Source: Anaerolinea sp.
GTDB lineage: Bacteria; Chloroflexota; Anaerolineae; Anaerolineales; Villigracilaceae
Assembly: GCA_020719725.1 (NCBI GenBank)
Contig: DYPU01000017.1
Location: forward strand, 1-39,923
Direction of reading: 5' to 3'
DNA length: 39,923 bases
Positions 15,554 to 24,246 of this stretch are shown here, piece after piece. Under the pieces are notes generated by a model. That model was not told where the DNA came from. It did no database searches and worked only from the letters and a program-made list of their open reading frames with translations. Position 1 is the stretch's first letter; the number at the start of each line of letters is the position of its first letter. The position numbers were made by a program, and so were the translations under genes.

Positions 15554-16267
15554 ATGCTACGTATGCTTGAGACCCGTTCAGACGATACCCGCAACCTGCT
15601 TTCCTTCATCCCGCTCTTTGAGGGGCTGGGGCAAACCGAGTTAAATTGGATTGCCTCACGCGCTCATCGCCGCCTGTTCACTTCCGGGAAAGATATTATC
15701 ACCGCCGAACAACCTGGCGAGGCGGTTTATATTATTTTGCATGGCACAGTCAAAATTCACATCGAGCAGTCCGATGGGCGCGACGTAATCCTCTCCATTC
15801 TCGGCGCAGGAGATACACTGGGAGAAATGAGCCTGCTCGACAGCGCCGGACGCTCGGCCAGCGCCATTAGCCTCGAAGATTCACTCTTACTCTGGATGGA
15901 TAAGGTAGCTTTTCAACAAATGCTAAAAGAGTTTCCGCCTGTGGCCCTCAACCTGATTCGGATTCTCTCGGCGCGGGTGCGACTCGACAACGAGCTGATT
16001 CAGGCCCTGGCAACGATGGATGTCTACGGACGAGTGGCGCGTCAGCTGCTGGCTTTTGCCGAAAAATACGGCGAAAACGCCGAGGGTGAGTCGGTGCTCA
16101 TCCCCGTTCACCTGACCCAAAGTGATATAGCCGATCTGGTAGGCGCTTCACGCAAACGGGTTAATCAGGTTATGGTTTTTTTTCGCGAGCAAGAATTGGT
16201 TTCTATCACCGCCGCTGGGAAATTGGTGGTTCTCAACCGCAGCGGTTTGGCCAAGTTTTGCCACTAA
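15554..16267 (+). CDS. Crp/Fnr-family transcriptional regulator
   Basis: 237 residues. AAAGGA lies upstream of the ATG, overlapping the end of the MBL gene. The N-terminal cNMP-binding domain (about 20-135) shows IPLFEGLGQTELNWI, GEAVYIILHGTVKIH and LGAGDTLGEMSLLD followed by RSASA; GEMSLLD-x3-RSASA matches the phosphate-binding cassette pattern, so cAMP- or c-di-GMP-type ligand binding is possible. A linker helix precedes the C-terminal winged helix (about 155-230) with LTQSDIADLVGASRKRVNQVMVFF as helix-turn-helix. No cysteine cluster of the FNR type is seen. It may control its own operon and the divergent glycosylation unit. Confidence 0.93.
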   Translation: MLRMLETRSDDTRNLLSFIPLFEGLGQTELNWIASRAHRRLFTSGKDIITAEQPGEAVYIILHGTVKIHIEQSDGRDVILSILGAGDTLGEMSLLDSAGRSASAISLEDSLLLWMDKVAFQQMLKEFPPVALNLIRILSARVRLDNELIQALATMDVYGRVARQLLAFAEKYGENAEGESVLIPVHLTQSDIADLVGASRKRVNQVMVFFREQELVSITAAGKLVVLNRSGLAKFCH

Positions 16268-16296
16268 AAATGCTTCAAATGCAGCGTCAAAAATGT

Positions 16297-16342
16297 CCCG
16301 CCAGTTGAAAGAACACTTTTTAGCGTTTTTTCAACTGGCGGG
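16297..16342 (+). terminator. Intrinsic terminator after the Crp/Fnr gene
   Basis: A perfect 14-bp inverted repeat, CCCGCCAGTTGAAA (16297-16310) and its complement (16329-16342), with an 18-base loop and a T-rich tail (ttattgtttta). It begins 29 bases after the stop codon at 16267. Confidence 0.8.
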
Positions 16343-17171
16343 GTTATTGTTTTATCATTTCTTAATAGTAACCTGAGTTTCCAGCTTTGGCTCTCAAGTT
16401 TCGTTCGGGCACTTTTTAACTCACAGCCACCCAAACGCTCCGATTTGATCCTTTTTCCCTTTACAACTCGGCGAGGCCGCTTGGCAATGATTTCCACACT
16501 AACCCGGTACAGGTCGCCCGGTCAGGTAGAAAATAGTCATTTTCCACCCAAAGAAATATTGGCAATCGAGGCGGTAACAGATACCCTGCCAGACCAGGTG
16601 GACGCCAGAAAAGAAATCTTAAAATGCGCCCAAGCACCCATCTACCAGCATAATTTTTCTCAAGCCTGGCCAGGAAAGCTGATTTAGGCACACCGGCTTA
16701 TCACCGACCATTTACACTCAACTGGTTTAAAAAATAACGAAAATCGAAACCATTGCAACAAATGGACCGTCATTGATGTCTTTGAATAAATATCGTAACG
16801 GATTTGCGATATTCGTGTAACGCAATCTAGGCTATACTTTGTAAGGTTTTAAGTTGCTAGCGGTTTTGATGTGTTTGCCGGATAAGCGCCCGTTCATGTA
16901 CGAAAAGCGCCATTTTATACCCGATTTGCTTGTAAAACCGCGCCCTCCAGGTTTTTAGACTACAAACGATACGGAGGGTTCAATAATCAGATATTTGGTA
17001 GTTTTACTGAAACAACGATCCCACAAATCGTAAAACAGTCGAAAGTATTCTTAAAATAGCTGAAACGTTCTTTCGTGAGTGGCAAAAAAATCAAAATGCT
17101 TATTATTAGTAGGGAACCTGGCTCAATTTACCAGCGTCTATGCTCGAACCCAAATGGTTCAGGAGGACTTT
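16343..17171. other. Gene-poor stretch of about 830 bases upstream of the NBR1-Ig gene
   Basis: Short ORFs exist on both strands (for example 16445-16687 plus, 16461-16691 minus), but none has a ribosome binding site or recognisable product and they overlap each other. A TATACT sits at 16833-16838. Just upstream, TTGCG (16804-16808) and CGCAA (16821-16825) form a dyad spanning 22 bases. CCCTCC and GGAGGG around 16943-16978 could pair. The long leader may hold a regulatory RNA, but I recognise no riboswitch class. Confidence 0.35.
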
Positions 17172-19319
17172 ATGAAACTGTATAAACTTTTCGCCACAGT
17201 GTTGCTCGTAGCGCTTCTGGCAATTGCTATTGCACCGGCTCAACTTCACGCAGCCGCAGCAGCCTGCGATGCCGCCCAATTTGTGGCCGATGTCAGCATC
17301 CCTGATGGAACCAGCCTTAGCGCTGGGGCCGCTTTCAATAAAACCTGGCGGCTCAAAAATGTTGGAACCTGCACCTGGACGACGGATTACAGCGTGGTCT
17401 TTGTCAGCGGCGACCAGCTTGGCGCACCGACCTCGGTCAAATTGCCCACTTCCACTGCGCCCGGCCAAACAGTCGATGTCAGCGTGGCGATGACGGCTCC
17501 CGCCAACGCCGGAACCTATCGCGGCTACTGGCAGTTGAAAAACGCATCTGGTACTCAGTTTGGTATTGGTTCCAGTGCCAATAAATCTTTTTGGGTTGAA
17601 ATCAAAGTTGCCAGCGTTGTCACCAGCGCCGGGTATGATTTTGTGGCGAATGCCGCCTCTGCCGCCTGGAGCAGCGCCGCAGGAACGTTAACTTTTCCTG
17701 GCGCCGAAGGCAATGCCAATGGGCTTGCCCTCAAATTGGATGCGCCGAAATTGGAAACTGGCGTAACTGACAGCCTGCCTGGATTGTTATTGGTTCCGCA
17801 AAACGCAACTAACGGCTATATTCAAGGTCAATACCCGGCCTACCGCGTTGCCAAAGGGGACCGTTTCGAAGCCACCGTTGGCTGTGAATATGGCGCAACC
17901 GCCTGCTACGTTAATCTTCGGCTCGATTATCAAATTGGCACAGCCGCCCCTCAAACCCTATGGTCTTTCAATGAAAAATATGAGGGCCAAGTCTACCGCG
18001 CCAGTATAAACCTGGATGGGTTGGCCGGGCAGGATGTGAAATTTATCCTACGAACCAGCGCCGCTGGTTCTGCCGCCGGAGACCGTTCTGTGTGGGGAGC
18101 CGCCCGCCTCACCCGCAGCGGAGTTACCATTACCGCAACTCCCATTACAGCGACAGTCACTCCCGGTACGGCCACACTTACCCCAACCCCCAATGCCAGT
18201 TGTGACAAAGCCACTTTTGTAGCCGATGTGACCATCCCGGATGGCACGATCCTGAATCCCAATACTGCTTTTGTTAAAACCTGGCGGCTAAAAAATGTTG
18301 GAACCTGCACCTGGAGCACCGCTTATAGCGCGGTCTATCAGAGCGGCGAAAAGATGGGCACAACCGAAGCGGTAGCTTTCGCGCGCAGTGTAGCCCCCGG
18401 TCAAACCATCGATATTACCGTCAATATGATTTCTCCTGTCAACGCCGGAACTTATCGCGGTTATTGGATTTTGAAGAATGCCAGCGGCCAATTGTTCGGC
18501 ATTGGGTCTGGCGCAAATAAGCCCTTTTGGGTAGAAATTAAGGTTGTCAGCGGCGCAACTGCCACCCCAGGTACTCCTACGGCGACTGCGATTATTCCAA
18601 CGCCTGTGCCGGGGGCGGGCGCTTATGACTTTGTTGCCAATGCTTGCTCGGCCCAGTGGGTCAGCGGTGCCGGAGTTTTACCCTGCCCTGGCGCAAATGG
18701 TGACGCAAAAGGATTTGCGCTGATTGCCAGTGCTCCCCGCCTCGAAACCGGGGCGACGGATACACGCCCTGGCCTGTTGACTGTGCCCCAGGCCGGAACC
18801 AGCACCTACATTCAGGGCATTTACCCGGCCTTCCGCGTCGAAACCGGCGATCGCTTCCAGGCGACGATTGGTTGCGAATACGGCGCGAGCGAATGCTATG
18901 TCGGGTTTCGGTTGGATTATCAGATTGGGTCGCAGCCCACTCAAAATTTCTGGACGTTCAATGAGCGTTACGAAGGCTATGTCTACAATGCCGATCTGGA
19001 CCTGAGCGCTTTGGCGGGGAAAGACGTCAAATTTATTTTGACTATTCTTTCCAATGGCTCTGCTAGCGGCGACCGTGCCCAATGGGTAGCCCCGCGCATT
19101 GTGCGTACCAGCGTGAGCGCTACGGCAACTGCCATTGTGGTGGTTCCTACTTCCACTTCAACCAGCCTGCCCAGCGCTACGCCTTCGGCCACTGTTCCAT
19201 CTCCCACCGCGACCTTCACATCGACATCGACCCTAACTTTGACCCCGCCCGCGGCCACAGCAACACCCAGCGCCATGGCCACTGAAACCCCCTCACCCAC
19301 GTTTACATCAACCCCCTAA
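17172..19319 (+). CDS. Secreted protein with two NBR1-type Ig-like modules and Thr/Pro-rich tail
   Basis: 715 residues from the ATG at 17172, which follows a perfect AGGAGG. A signal peptide covers about 1-31 (MKLYKLFATVLLVALLAIA, with an AHAAA-like cleavage region). The mature protein is a duplicated module. NBR1-like Ig domains (PF16158 type) lie at about 32-147 and 343-459, each with TWRLKNVGTCTW, PGQT and GTYRGYWxLKNASG. A second domain of about 160 residues follows each (about 155-316 and 486-645), with YDFVANA, ETG.TD..PGLL.VP, GCEYGA..CY and GDR..W; I do not recognise it, though it looks like an all-beta binding domain with paired cysteines. A Ser/Thr/Pro-rich tail (about 646-715) has no anchor. 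It probably acts at the cell surface or is released. It ends at a terminator shared with ftsZ. Confidence 0.85.
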   Translation: MKLYKLFATVLLVALLAIAIAPAQLHAAAAACDAAQFVADVSIPDGTSLSAGAAFNKTWRLKNVGTCTWTTDYSVVFVSGDQLGAPTSVKLPTSTAPGQTVDVSVAMTAPANAGTYRGYWQLKNASGTQFGIGSSANKSFWVEIKVASVVTSAGYDFVANAASAAWSSAAGTLTFPGAEGNANGLALKLDAPKLETGVTDSLPGLLLVPQNATNGYIQGQYPAYRVAKGDRFEATVGCEYGATACYVNLRLDYQIGTAAPQTLWSFNEKYEGQVYRASINLDGLAGQDVKFILRTSAAGSAAGDRSVWGAARLTRSGVTITATPITATVTPGTATLTPTPNASCDKATFVADVTIPDGTILNPNTAFVKTWRLKNVGTCTWSTAYSAVYQSGEKMGTTEAVAFARSVAPGQTIDITVNMISPVNAGTYRGYWILKNASGQLFGIGSGANKPFWVEIKVVSGATATPGTPTATAIIPTPVPGAGAYDFVANACSAQWVSGAGVLPCPGANGDAKGFALIASAPRLETGATDTRPGLLTVPQAGTSTYIQGIYPAFRVETGDRFQATIGCEYGASECYVGFRLDYQIGSQPTQNFWTFNERYEGYVYNADLDLSALAGKDVKFILTILSNGSASGDRAQWVAPRIVRTSVSATATAIVVVPTSTSTSLPSATPSATVPSPTATFTSTSTLTLTPPAATATPSAMATETPSPTFTSTP

Positions 19320-19334
19320 AAAACACGGTTTGGA

Positions 19335-19370
19335 TAAAAAAGACGCGCCCCCGCAGGCGCGTCTTTTTTA
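19335..19370. terminator. Bidirectional intrinsic terminator between the NBR1-Ig gene and ftsZ
   Basis: A perfect 15-bp stem (19335-19349 with 19356-19370), GACGCGCC core, 6-base loop, and six A's/T's at the stem base that give a U-run on both strands. It lies 15 bases after the plus-strand stop. Confidence 0.9.
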
Positions 19371-19467
19371 TCTACCCAGGAGATCGGGGTGTAAAAGAAC
19401 AAGACAACGAAAGAATTGGCTTTCAGTAAACTGGAAAACCAAAACATCCATCAAAACTAAAACAGGT

Positions 19468-19496
19468 AAAAATATCCATTCTGCAAGGATACTTTT
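19468..19496 (-). terminator. Weak hairpin terminator after ftsZ
   Basis: On the minus strand AAAAGTATCC (19496-19487) pairs with GGATATTTTT (19477-19468) around a 9-base loop, with one G-U pair, and the T-run follows. It starts 28 bases past the ftsZ stop. Stem GC is low, so the stronger hairpin at 19335-19370 is probably the main stop. Confidence 0.5.
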
Positions 19497-19524
19497 ACGG
19501 CTCAAAGACCATTCCCGGCTATCT

Positions 19525-20730
19525 TTAGCGTCGATTGCGCAAGAAGGTTGGAATATCAAGGTCTTCCTGGTAGGTTGTCTGCGGCTTAAACTCTGGCTGC
19601 TGAGGGGCCGAGGTTTGGGGCGCAGGTTGAGCAGGCAGAGACGGTGTAGATTGCGAGGATGAATGGCTGACGGTTGCCATTTCTGCCGGGCGCTGAACCG
19701 ATATGCCCACAGTTGGACGAGGCGCGGCAATCTCCACCCGGCCTGGGGTGGGGCGCTCAATAATGCGGCGCGGCACACCGGCCCGTTCAAAGCCCGTAGC
19801 GATGACCGTAATTCGAATTTCGTCGCCCATATTTGGATCGATCACTGCGCCGAAAATCATATTCACATCCGGGTGAGCGGTCTCGCGGATAATTGCTGCC
19901 GCCTGATTGACCTCGAACAAGGTCATATTCGGGCCGCCTGTAACATTGAACAACACGCCGCGCGCGCCGTCAATGGTGATATCGAGTAATTGGCTGGAAA
20001 TGGCCTGCTCGGCGGCATTGCGGGCGCGTTCGTCACCTGAAGCGTGTCCAACGGCCATAAGCGCGGCTCCGCCCTCAGACATGATGGCTTTGACATCAGC
20101 AAAATCCAGGTTGATTAACCCGGGTACGGTAATCAGTTCTGAAATCCCCTGAATGCCTTGGCGCAAAACATCGTCGGCCATGCGGAAGGCGTCATTCAGG
20201 GTAGCGCGTTTGTCTACAATTTGGAGCAGGCGGTCGTTTGGAATGACAATCAGCGTGTCGGCGTGTTCTTTTAGTAAGTCCATGCCTGCTTCAGCAGATT
20301 GCTGGCGTTTGGCTCCTTCAAAGGTGAAGGGACGTGTTACCACACCAATAGTGAGTGCGCCACATTCTTTGGCAATCTGGGCCACAATAGGGGCTGCGCC
20401 GGTTCCTGTGCCGCCACCCAAACCGGCGGTAATGAAAACCATATCAGCACCCTTGAGAATGCCATAAAGCGATTCTGCTGATTCTTCGGCAGATTTACGC
20501 CCGGTTTCAGGGTTGCCGCCCGCGCCAAGGCCGCGCGTCAGTTTTTCGCCAATCCGCACTTTGCTGGGCGCTTTGGCAAGCATCAGGGCCTGAGCATCGG
20601 TGTTAACCGCCACAAATTCTACGCCCTGAATGCCCTCTTCAATCATGCGATTGACTGCGTTTGTGCCGCCGCCGCCAACGCCGACCACTTTGATGCGGGC
20701 AAAGTTTTCTGCATTTTTATTGGGTTCCAT
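19525..20730 (-). CDS. ftsZ: Cell division protein FtsZ
   Basis: 401 residues from the ATG at 20730, chosen because GGAGA lies 5 bases upstream; the longer open frame has no SD and no FtsZ sequence. FtsZ is the tubulin-like GTPase that polymerises into the Z-ring. Visible are the nucleotide-binding [14 protein letters not shown] (about 16-29), the tubulin signature GGGTGTG (105-111), the T7 synergy loop NLDFADV (207-213), a flexible Pro/Gln/Ser-rich linker (about 320-388), and the conserved C-terminal peptide [12 protein letters not shown] that contacts FtsA. It is the last dcw gene, 103 bases after ftsA, with room for its own control. Confidence 0.98.
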   Translation of the reverse strand: MEPNKNAENFARIKVVGVGGGGTNAVNRMIEEGIQGVEFVAVNTDAQALMLAKAPSKVRIGEKLTRGLGAGGNPETGRKSAEESAESLYGILKGADMVFITAGLGGGTGTGAAPIVAQIAKECGALTIGVVTRPFTFEGAKRQQSAEAGMDLLKEHADTLIVIPNDRLLQIVDKRATLNDAFRMADDVLRQGIQGISELITVPGLINLDFADVKAIMSEGGAALMAVGHASGDERARNAAEQAISSQLLDITIDGARGVLFNVTGGPNMTLFEVNQAAAIIRETAHPDVNMIFGAVIDPNMGDEIRITVIATGFERAGVPRRIIERPTPGRVEIAAPRPTVGISVQRPAEMATVSHSSSQSTPSLPAQPAPQTSAPQQPEFKPQTTYQEDLDIPTFLRNRR

Positions 20731-20833
20731 TTTGTTCTCCTGGATAAGTCTTAAAAAATCGATAAACGGGGGAGTTCGCCACGATAACGGGAACTCGTTG
20801 TGATCGCGCACCGGCTTAAAGGCGCACTTGTTA

Positions 20834-22075
20834 TTACGGAAGCAAGCGCTTGAACAGATTTTTCATTGTATTCCAACTCTGACTATCTCCTTTCTGCTGT
20901 TTGCGCGGCTTCTTCCACGACCCATCGCTTGCGGGAAACGATGACAGGGCCGCGGCCCAATAAAGCAACCCCACACTGGTGGAGTAAGAGGGTGAACTTA
21001 ATTTATCGGCCAACCCGCGTAGTTTTTCGGGTTGGGCAGTGCGGACTGGCATTCCTAAAACGCGGGTTGCCAGGCTGCGAATGCCAGGTAGCAAACTAAC
21101 GCCGCCGGTTAAAATCATCCCTGCCGGCAACAAACCATCATACCCGGAACGCTTGATTTCTTGCAGGCACAGATCGAAAATTTCTTCGACACGCGCTTCG
21201 ATAATGTGAGCCATATCCTGTCGCCGGATGCGAACGGGTTGTTCTTCGCCGAATGGCGTTACCGTGAAGGATTCATCGGCCAGCACTTCAGCGCGCAGGG
21301 CGTGTCCGTGCTGTTTTTTTGCCTCTTCAGCCTGGTCAATCGGTAAGCGCAAGCCATGAGCGATGTCGGCGGTAATGTGGTTGCCACCGACTGCCAATAC
21401 CATTGTGTGCCACACATCGCCATTGACGTAAATCGCCAGGTCGGTTGTGCCGCCGCCAATATCGCAGACCACTGCGCCCATTTGACGTTCGGTATCGGTT
21501 AGCACTACTTCGGCTGAAGCCAGTGGGTTTAAAACAAACTGGGCCGCTTCGACCCCGGCGCTGGCAACCGCATTGCGGATATTTTCAACGGTGGCTGTTG
21601 CGGCTGTGATAACGTGAGCTTCCACTTCCAGCCGGTAACCGTGCATTCCAACCGGGTGATGAATTCCGTCTTCTCCGTCCAGGGCAAATCCGCGCTGAAT
21701 CACATGAATGACCTCGCGGCTATTGGGAATTGCCACGGCGCGGGCGGCATCGAGGGCGCGTTCCACATCAGATTCATCTACCACCTCGCCAGAAACGGCA
21801 ACCACGCCCCGGCTGTTGACAGATGAAACATGCGCTCCGGCCAGGCTGATTAACGCCGAATCAATCTTCAGCCCTGAGGTCTGCTCGGCTTTGGCAACCG
21901 AGCGCGCAATCGACTGGGAGGCAGCGGTTAAATCTACAATCACGCCTTTTCGGATGCCTTCCGAAGGCTCTACACCTACGCCCAGGATACGAAAATTCTC
22001 ATCTTCTTCGATCCGCGCGATTAGGGTGCAGATTTTTGTGGTTCCTACGTCAATTCCGACAACGATATCGTCCAT
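20834..22075 (-). CDS. ftsA: Cell division protein FtsA
   Basis: 413 residues from the ATG at 22075 ([14 protein letters not shown]). A TTG at 22090 would add 5 residues; I prefer ATG because the homologous N-terminus starts at this point, although neither has a good SD. FtsA is the actin-like ATPase that ties FtsZ to the membrane. Phosphate-1 ([12 protein letters not shown]), phosphate-2 ([15 protein letters not shown]) and the adenosine motif ([13 protein letters not shown]) are present, with the SHS2/1C insert between. The C-terminal amphipathic membrane-targeting helix is [13 protein letters not shown] perfect 20-bp palindrome sits in the gap to ftsQ, just before the start. Confidence 0.96.
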   Translation of the reverse strand: MDDIVVGIDVGTTKICTLIARIEEDENFRILGVGVEPSEGIRKGVIVDLTAASQSIARSVAKAEQTSGLKIDSALISLAGAHVSSVNSRGVVAVSGEVVDESDVERALDAARAVAIPNSREVIHVIQRGFALDGEDGIHHPVGMHGYRLEVEAHVITAATATVENIRNAVASAGVEAAQFVLNPLASAEVVLTDTERQMGAVVCDIGGGTTDLAIYVNGDVWHTMVLAVGGNHITADIAHGLRLPIDQAEEAKKQHGHALRAEVLADESFTVTPFGEEQPVRIRRQDMAHIIEARVEEIFDLCLQEIKRSGYDGLLPAGMILTGGVSLLPGIRSLATRVLGMPVRTAQPEKLRGLADKLSSPSYSTSVGLLYWAAALSSFPASDGSWKKPRKQQKGDSQSWNTMKNLFKRLLP

Positions 22076-22085
22076 AAGCGCTCTT

Positions 22086-22105
22086 GCCAAAACACTTGTT
22101 TTGGC
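22086..22105. promoter_or_regulatory. Perfect 20-bp palindrome upstream of ftsA
   Basis: GCCAAAACA (22086-22094) and TGTTTTGGC (22097-22105) are exact mirror arms around a 2-base centre. It fills the 36-base gap between the ftsQ stop and the ftsA ATG. A 2-base loop is too tight for a stable RNA hairpin at full length, so a dimeric protein operator is more likely; an RNA stem with an opened loop could instead hide the start region. Confidence 0.6.
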
Positions 22106-22111
22106 TCTCCG

Positions 22112-23104
22112 TTATTCATTCAAGCGGTAAAAAGGCGCAGAAGGATATTCTACGCTGATGATGGCGGGTTGCAGGTCGTTCTCCATCAGATGATTGACCA
22201 GGCTTTGATAAACCTCTAATTTGACGGGCATCTCTGCGCCGGTTTGCCCAAAATAGACATGCCAGCCACGCGGGTCGTCCCAGCCAAGCCCATACTCCGG
22301 GTCGTAGACCAGTGTTGCGCCTTCTGGTACTGCCGGGGCCAATTCTGCCACCGAACGAGCCAATTCTGGGGTGATGAAAGGCTGCGCGCCGATGGTGATT
22401 GGCGTTATTCCCACGATTAGCGGGGTTGGAGCAGCTCCATTTGCAGAAATGTGGGCCAGCCCCGCAACCGCGCCCCGTGGCGAGAAAGCATAGCCCTGCT
22501 CATCGACCCACTTTACTACGCCGCTCTGATCCCAGGCTAAGATGGGTTGGCGTTCGTGGATTTGAAGGACGACTTTGGCTGGCAAGCTGATTTTCACATC
22601 AACGCTATAGATTTCGGGGTAGGCCACTAAAACATTGTATTCGACCTGGGCCGGGTTAAGCAAGAAAGAAGGCTGATGTCTGACTCCCAATATCGTTTCA
22701 ATTTCACCTGCCGGAATACGCTGATTTCCTAAAATGGTAACACTTTGCACAACATAGGCTTCAGCATTGAACATGGCGTAAATTAACGCGATACAGGCCG
22801 CCAGCAACAGGAAAGAAATCCAGCGTGGGCCATAGCGTACTTCTGGAATGGCAATGGCCGGAATTTCAAAGGCAGGGATTCCCGCGGCGCGGCGCGGGGT
22901 GGCGCTCATGGCAATATCGTAGCGGCGGCGCAGACGAGTACTCGAGGCGGGTGTCAGGCGCAGGGTTTTCGTCGCTATTTTAGCGCGCGTGCCCGCTGGC
23001 TTGGGCTTTGGCGGATTTTTGCGCGTCGCAGTTCGTTTTTGTTCGCTTTCGCGTCTTTGCCGAATAGCCTCGGCCCGGGTAATCGTAATCTGATCGCGGC
23101 TCAT
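22112..23104 (-). CDS. ftsQ: Cell division protein FtsQ (POTRA)
   Basis: 330 residues. The ATG overlaps the ddl stop as ATGA. A long basic, disordered cytoplasmic N-terminus (1-95) comes first, longer than the few dozen residues usual in Proteobacteria, then one membrane segment (about 96-112). The POTRA domain (about 116-188) follows with VQSVTILGNQRIPAGEI and SVDVKISLPAKVVLQIHER, and then the FtsQ beta domain with VKWVDEQGYAFSPRG. In the divisome it bridges cytoplasmic and extracytoplasmic parts with FtsL and FtsB. Its position between ddl and ftsA is the classical dcw order. Confidence 0.92.
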   Translation of the reverse strand: MSRDQITITRAEAIRQRRESEQKRTATRKNPPKPKPAGTRAKIATKTLRLTPASSTRLRRRYDIAMSATPRRAAGIPAFEIPAIAIPEVRYGPRWISFLLLAACIALIYAMFNAEAYVVQSVTILGNQRIPAGEIETILGVRHQPSFLLNPAQVEYNVLVAYPEIYSVDVKISLPAKVVLQIHERQPILAWDQSGVVKWVDEQGYAFSPRGAVAGLAHISANGAAPTPLIVGITPITIGAQPFITPELARSVAELAPAVPEGATLVYDPEYGLGWDDPRGWHVYFGQTGAEMPVKLEVYQSLVNHLMENDLQPAIISVEYPSAPFYRLNE

Positions 23105-24246
23105 GCTTGCCTCCGAAACTGACGAATGGTGCGGTCACGTTCCGCTTTGCGCTCCAGGGCAAGTTCAATCAGACGATTGATGAGCGCAGAATAGGATAAC
23201 CCTGAAGCCTGCCATAACTTGGGGTACATGCTAATTTTGGTAAACCCTGGCAGAGTATTGATTTCGTTTAAGTAAATTTCGCCTGTTTTTGGCTCCAGTA
23301 GAAAATCCACCCGCGCCATGCCAAAGCAATCACAAGCCCGGTAGGCCTGTACCGCCAGTTGGCGAATCATGTCGCTTTGTTCGGGGCCAAGTACGGCAGG
23401 AATTACCAGTTTGGAAGAATCTAGAAAATATTTGGCTTCATAAGAATAAAAATCTGCGCCGGGGATGATTTCGCCTGGAAGCGAGGCCTCCGGCATATCG
23501 TTTCCGAGCACCGAAACTTCAATTTCACGCGGGTTGGAAATTCCGCGCTCGATCAACACTCGTCGATCATATTGGGCAGCTTCCAACAACCCTTCGGCCA
23601 GGTCGGAGCGCGAACGGCATTTTGTGATACCGACCGAAGAACCCAGGTTGGCAGGTTTGGCAAATAGCGGGTAGGCCGAAACCATTTCGGCGCGGTGAGT
23701 TACCTCATCCATGTGTTTATAAATCTCTGAGCGTAAAACCACAATCGATTCGAGCACCGGAATACCATTGGCGCGCATTACATCTTTAAACAGGGCCTTA
23801 TCCATCCCAACCGCCGAGCCGAGCACCCCCGCGCCAACATAAGCCACGTCTGCCAGTTCGAACAAGCCTTGCAAGGTTCCATCTTCGCCATAAGTGCCGT
23901 GCAAAACCGGAAAATAGACATCCACACTGGCTAATTTGTCAATTGCGGTGCTGCCATCAGCAGAATACAAAAGATGCAGGCCAGGCCGGGCCGGGTCGGG
24001 GCTAAGAACTACCGGGCGCAAACCAAAGGTGTCCCCTTTTTCGAGACACTCCAGCGCATTTTCGCCAGTGAGCCAGGCTCCATCGTGAGTAATTGCAATC
24101 TGAATAACATTGTAAATTGCCAAATCCAACACCGACAGCACTGAGCGGGCCGACATGAGAGAAACCTCATGTTCGCCAGAACGTCCGCCAAAAAGCACGG
24201 CCACAGTAATCTTGCGGGTTGCCAGGTTGGGCATAAGTTTTACCAT
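23101..24246 (-). CDS. ddl: D-alanine--D-alanine ligase
   Basis: 381 residues from the ATG at 24246, which overlaps the murB stop; an ATG at 24234 is equally possible (GGAG 13 bases away, versus 1 base for the first ATG). The ATP-grasp enzyme joins two D-Ala for the lipid II stem peptide. Motifs: LFGGRSGEHEVSLMSAR at the N-terminus, VLHGTYGEDGTLQG, FAKPANLGSSVGITK, the omega-loop YSYEAKY, and ARVDFLL...YLNEINTLPGFT carrying the Mg ligands. The EAKY loop fits a D-Ala-D-Ala rather than a VanA-type D-Ala-D-Lac ligase. It lies between murB (overlap) and ftsQ (4-base overlap). Confidence 0.97.
   Translation of the reverse strand: MVKLMPNLATRKITVAVLFGGRSGEHEVSLMSARSVLSVLDLAIYNVIQIAITHDGAWLTGENALECLEKGDTFGLRPVVLSPDPARPGLHLLYSADGSTAIDKLASVDVYFPVLHGTYGEDGTLQGLFELADVAYVGAGVLGSAVGMDKALFKDVMRANGIPVLESIVVLRSEIYKHMDEVTHRAEMVSAYPLFAKPANLGSSVGITKCRSRSDLAEGLLEAAQYDRRVLIERGISNPREIEVSVLGNDMPEASLPGEIIPGADFYSYEAKYFLDSSKLVIPAVLGPEQSDMIRQLAVQAYRACDCFGMARVDFLLEPKTGEIYLNEINTLPGFTKISMYPKLWQASGLSYSALINRLIELALERKAERDRTIRQFRRQA

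Noticed and set aside
16445-16691. Overlapping short ORFs on both strands in the gene-poor stretch
   Set aside because: They shadow each other, lack SD sequences and show no motif.
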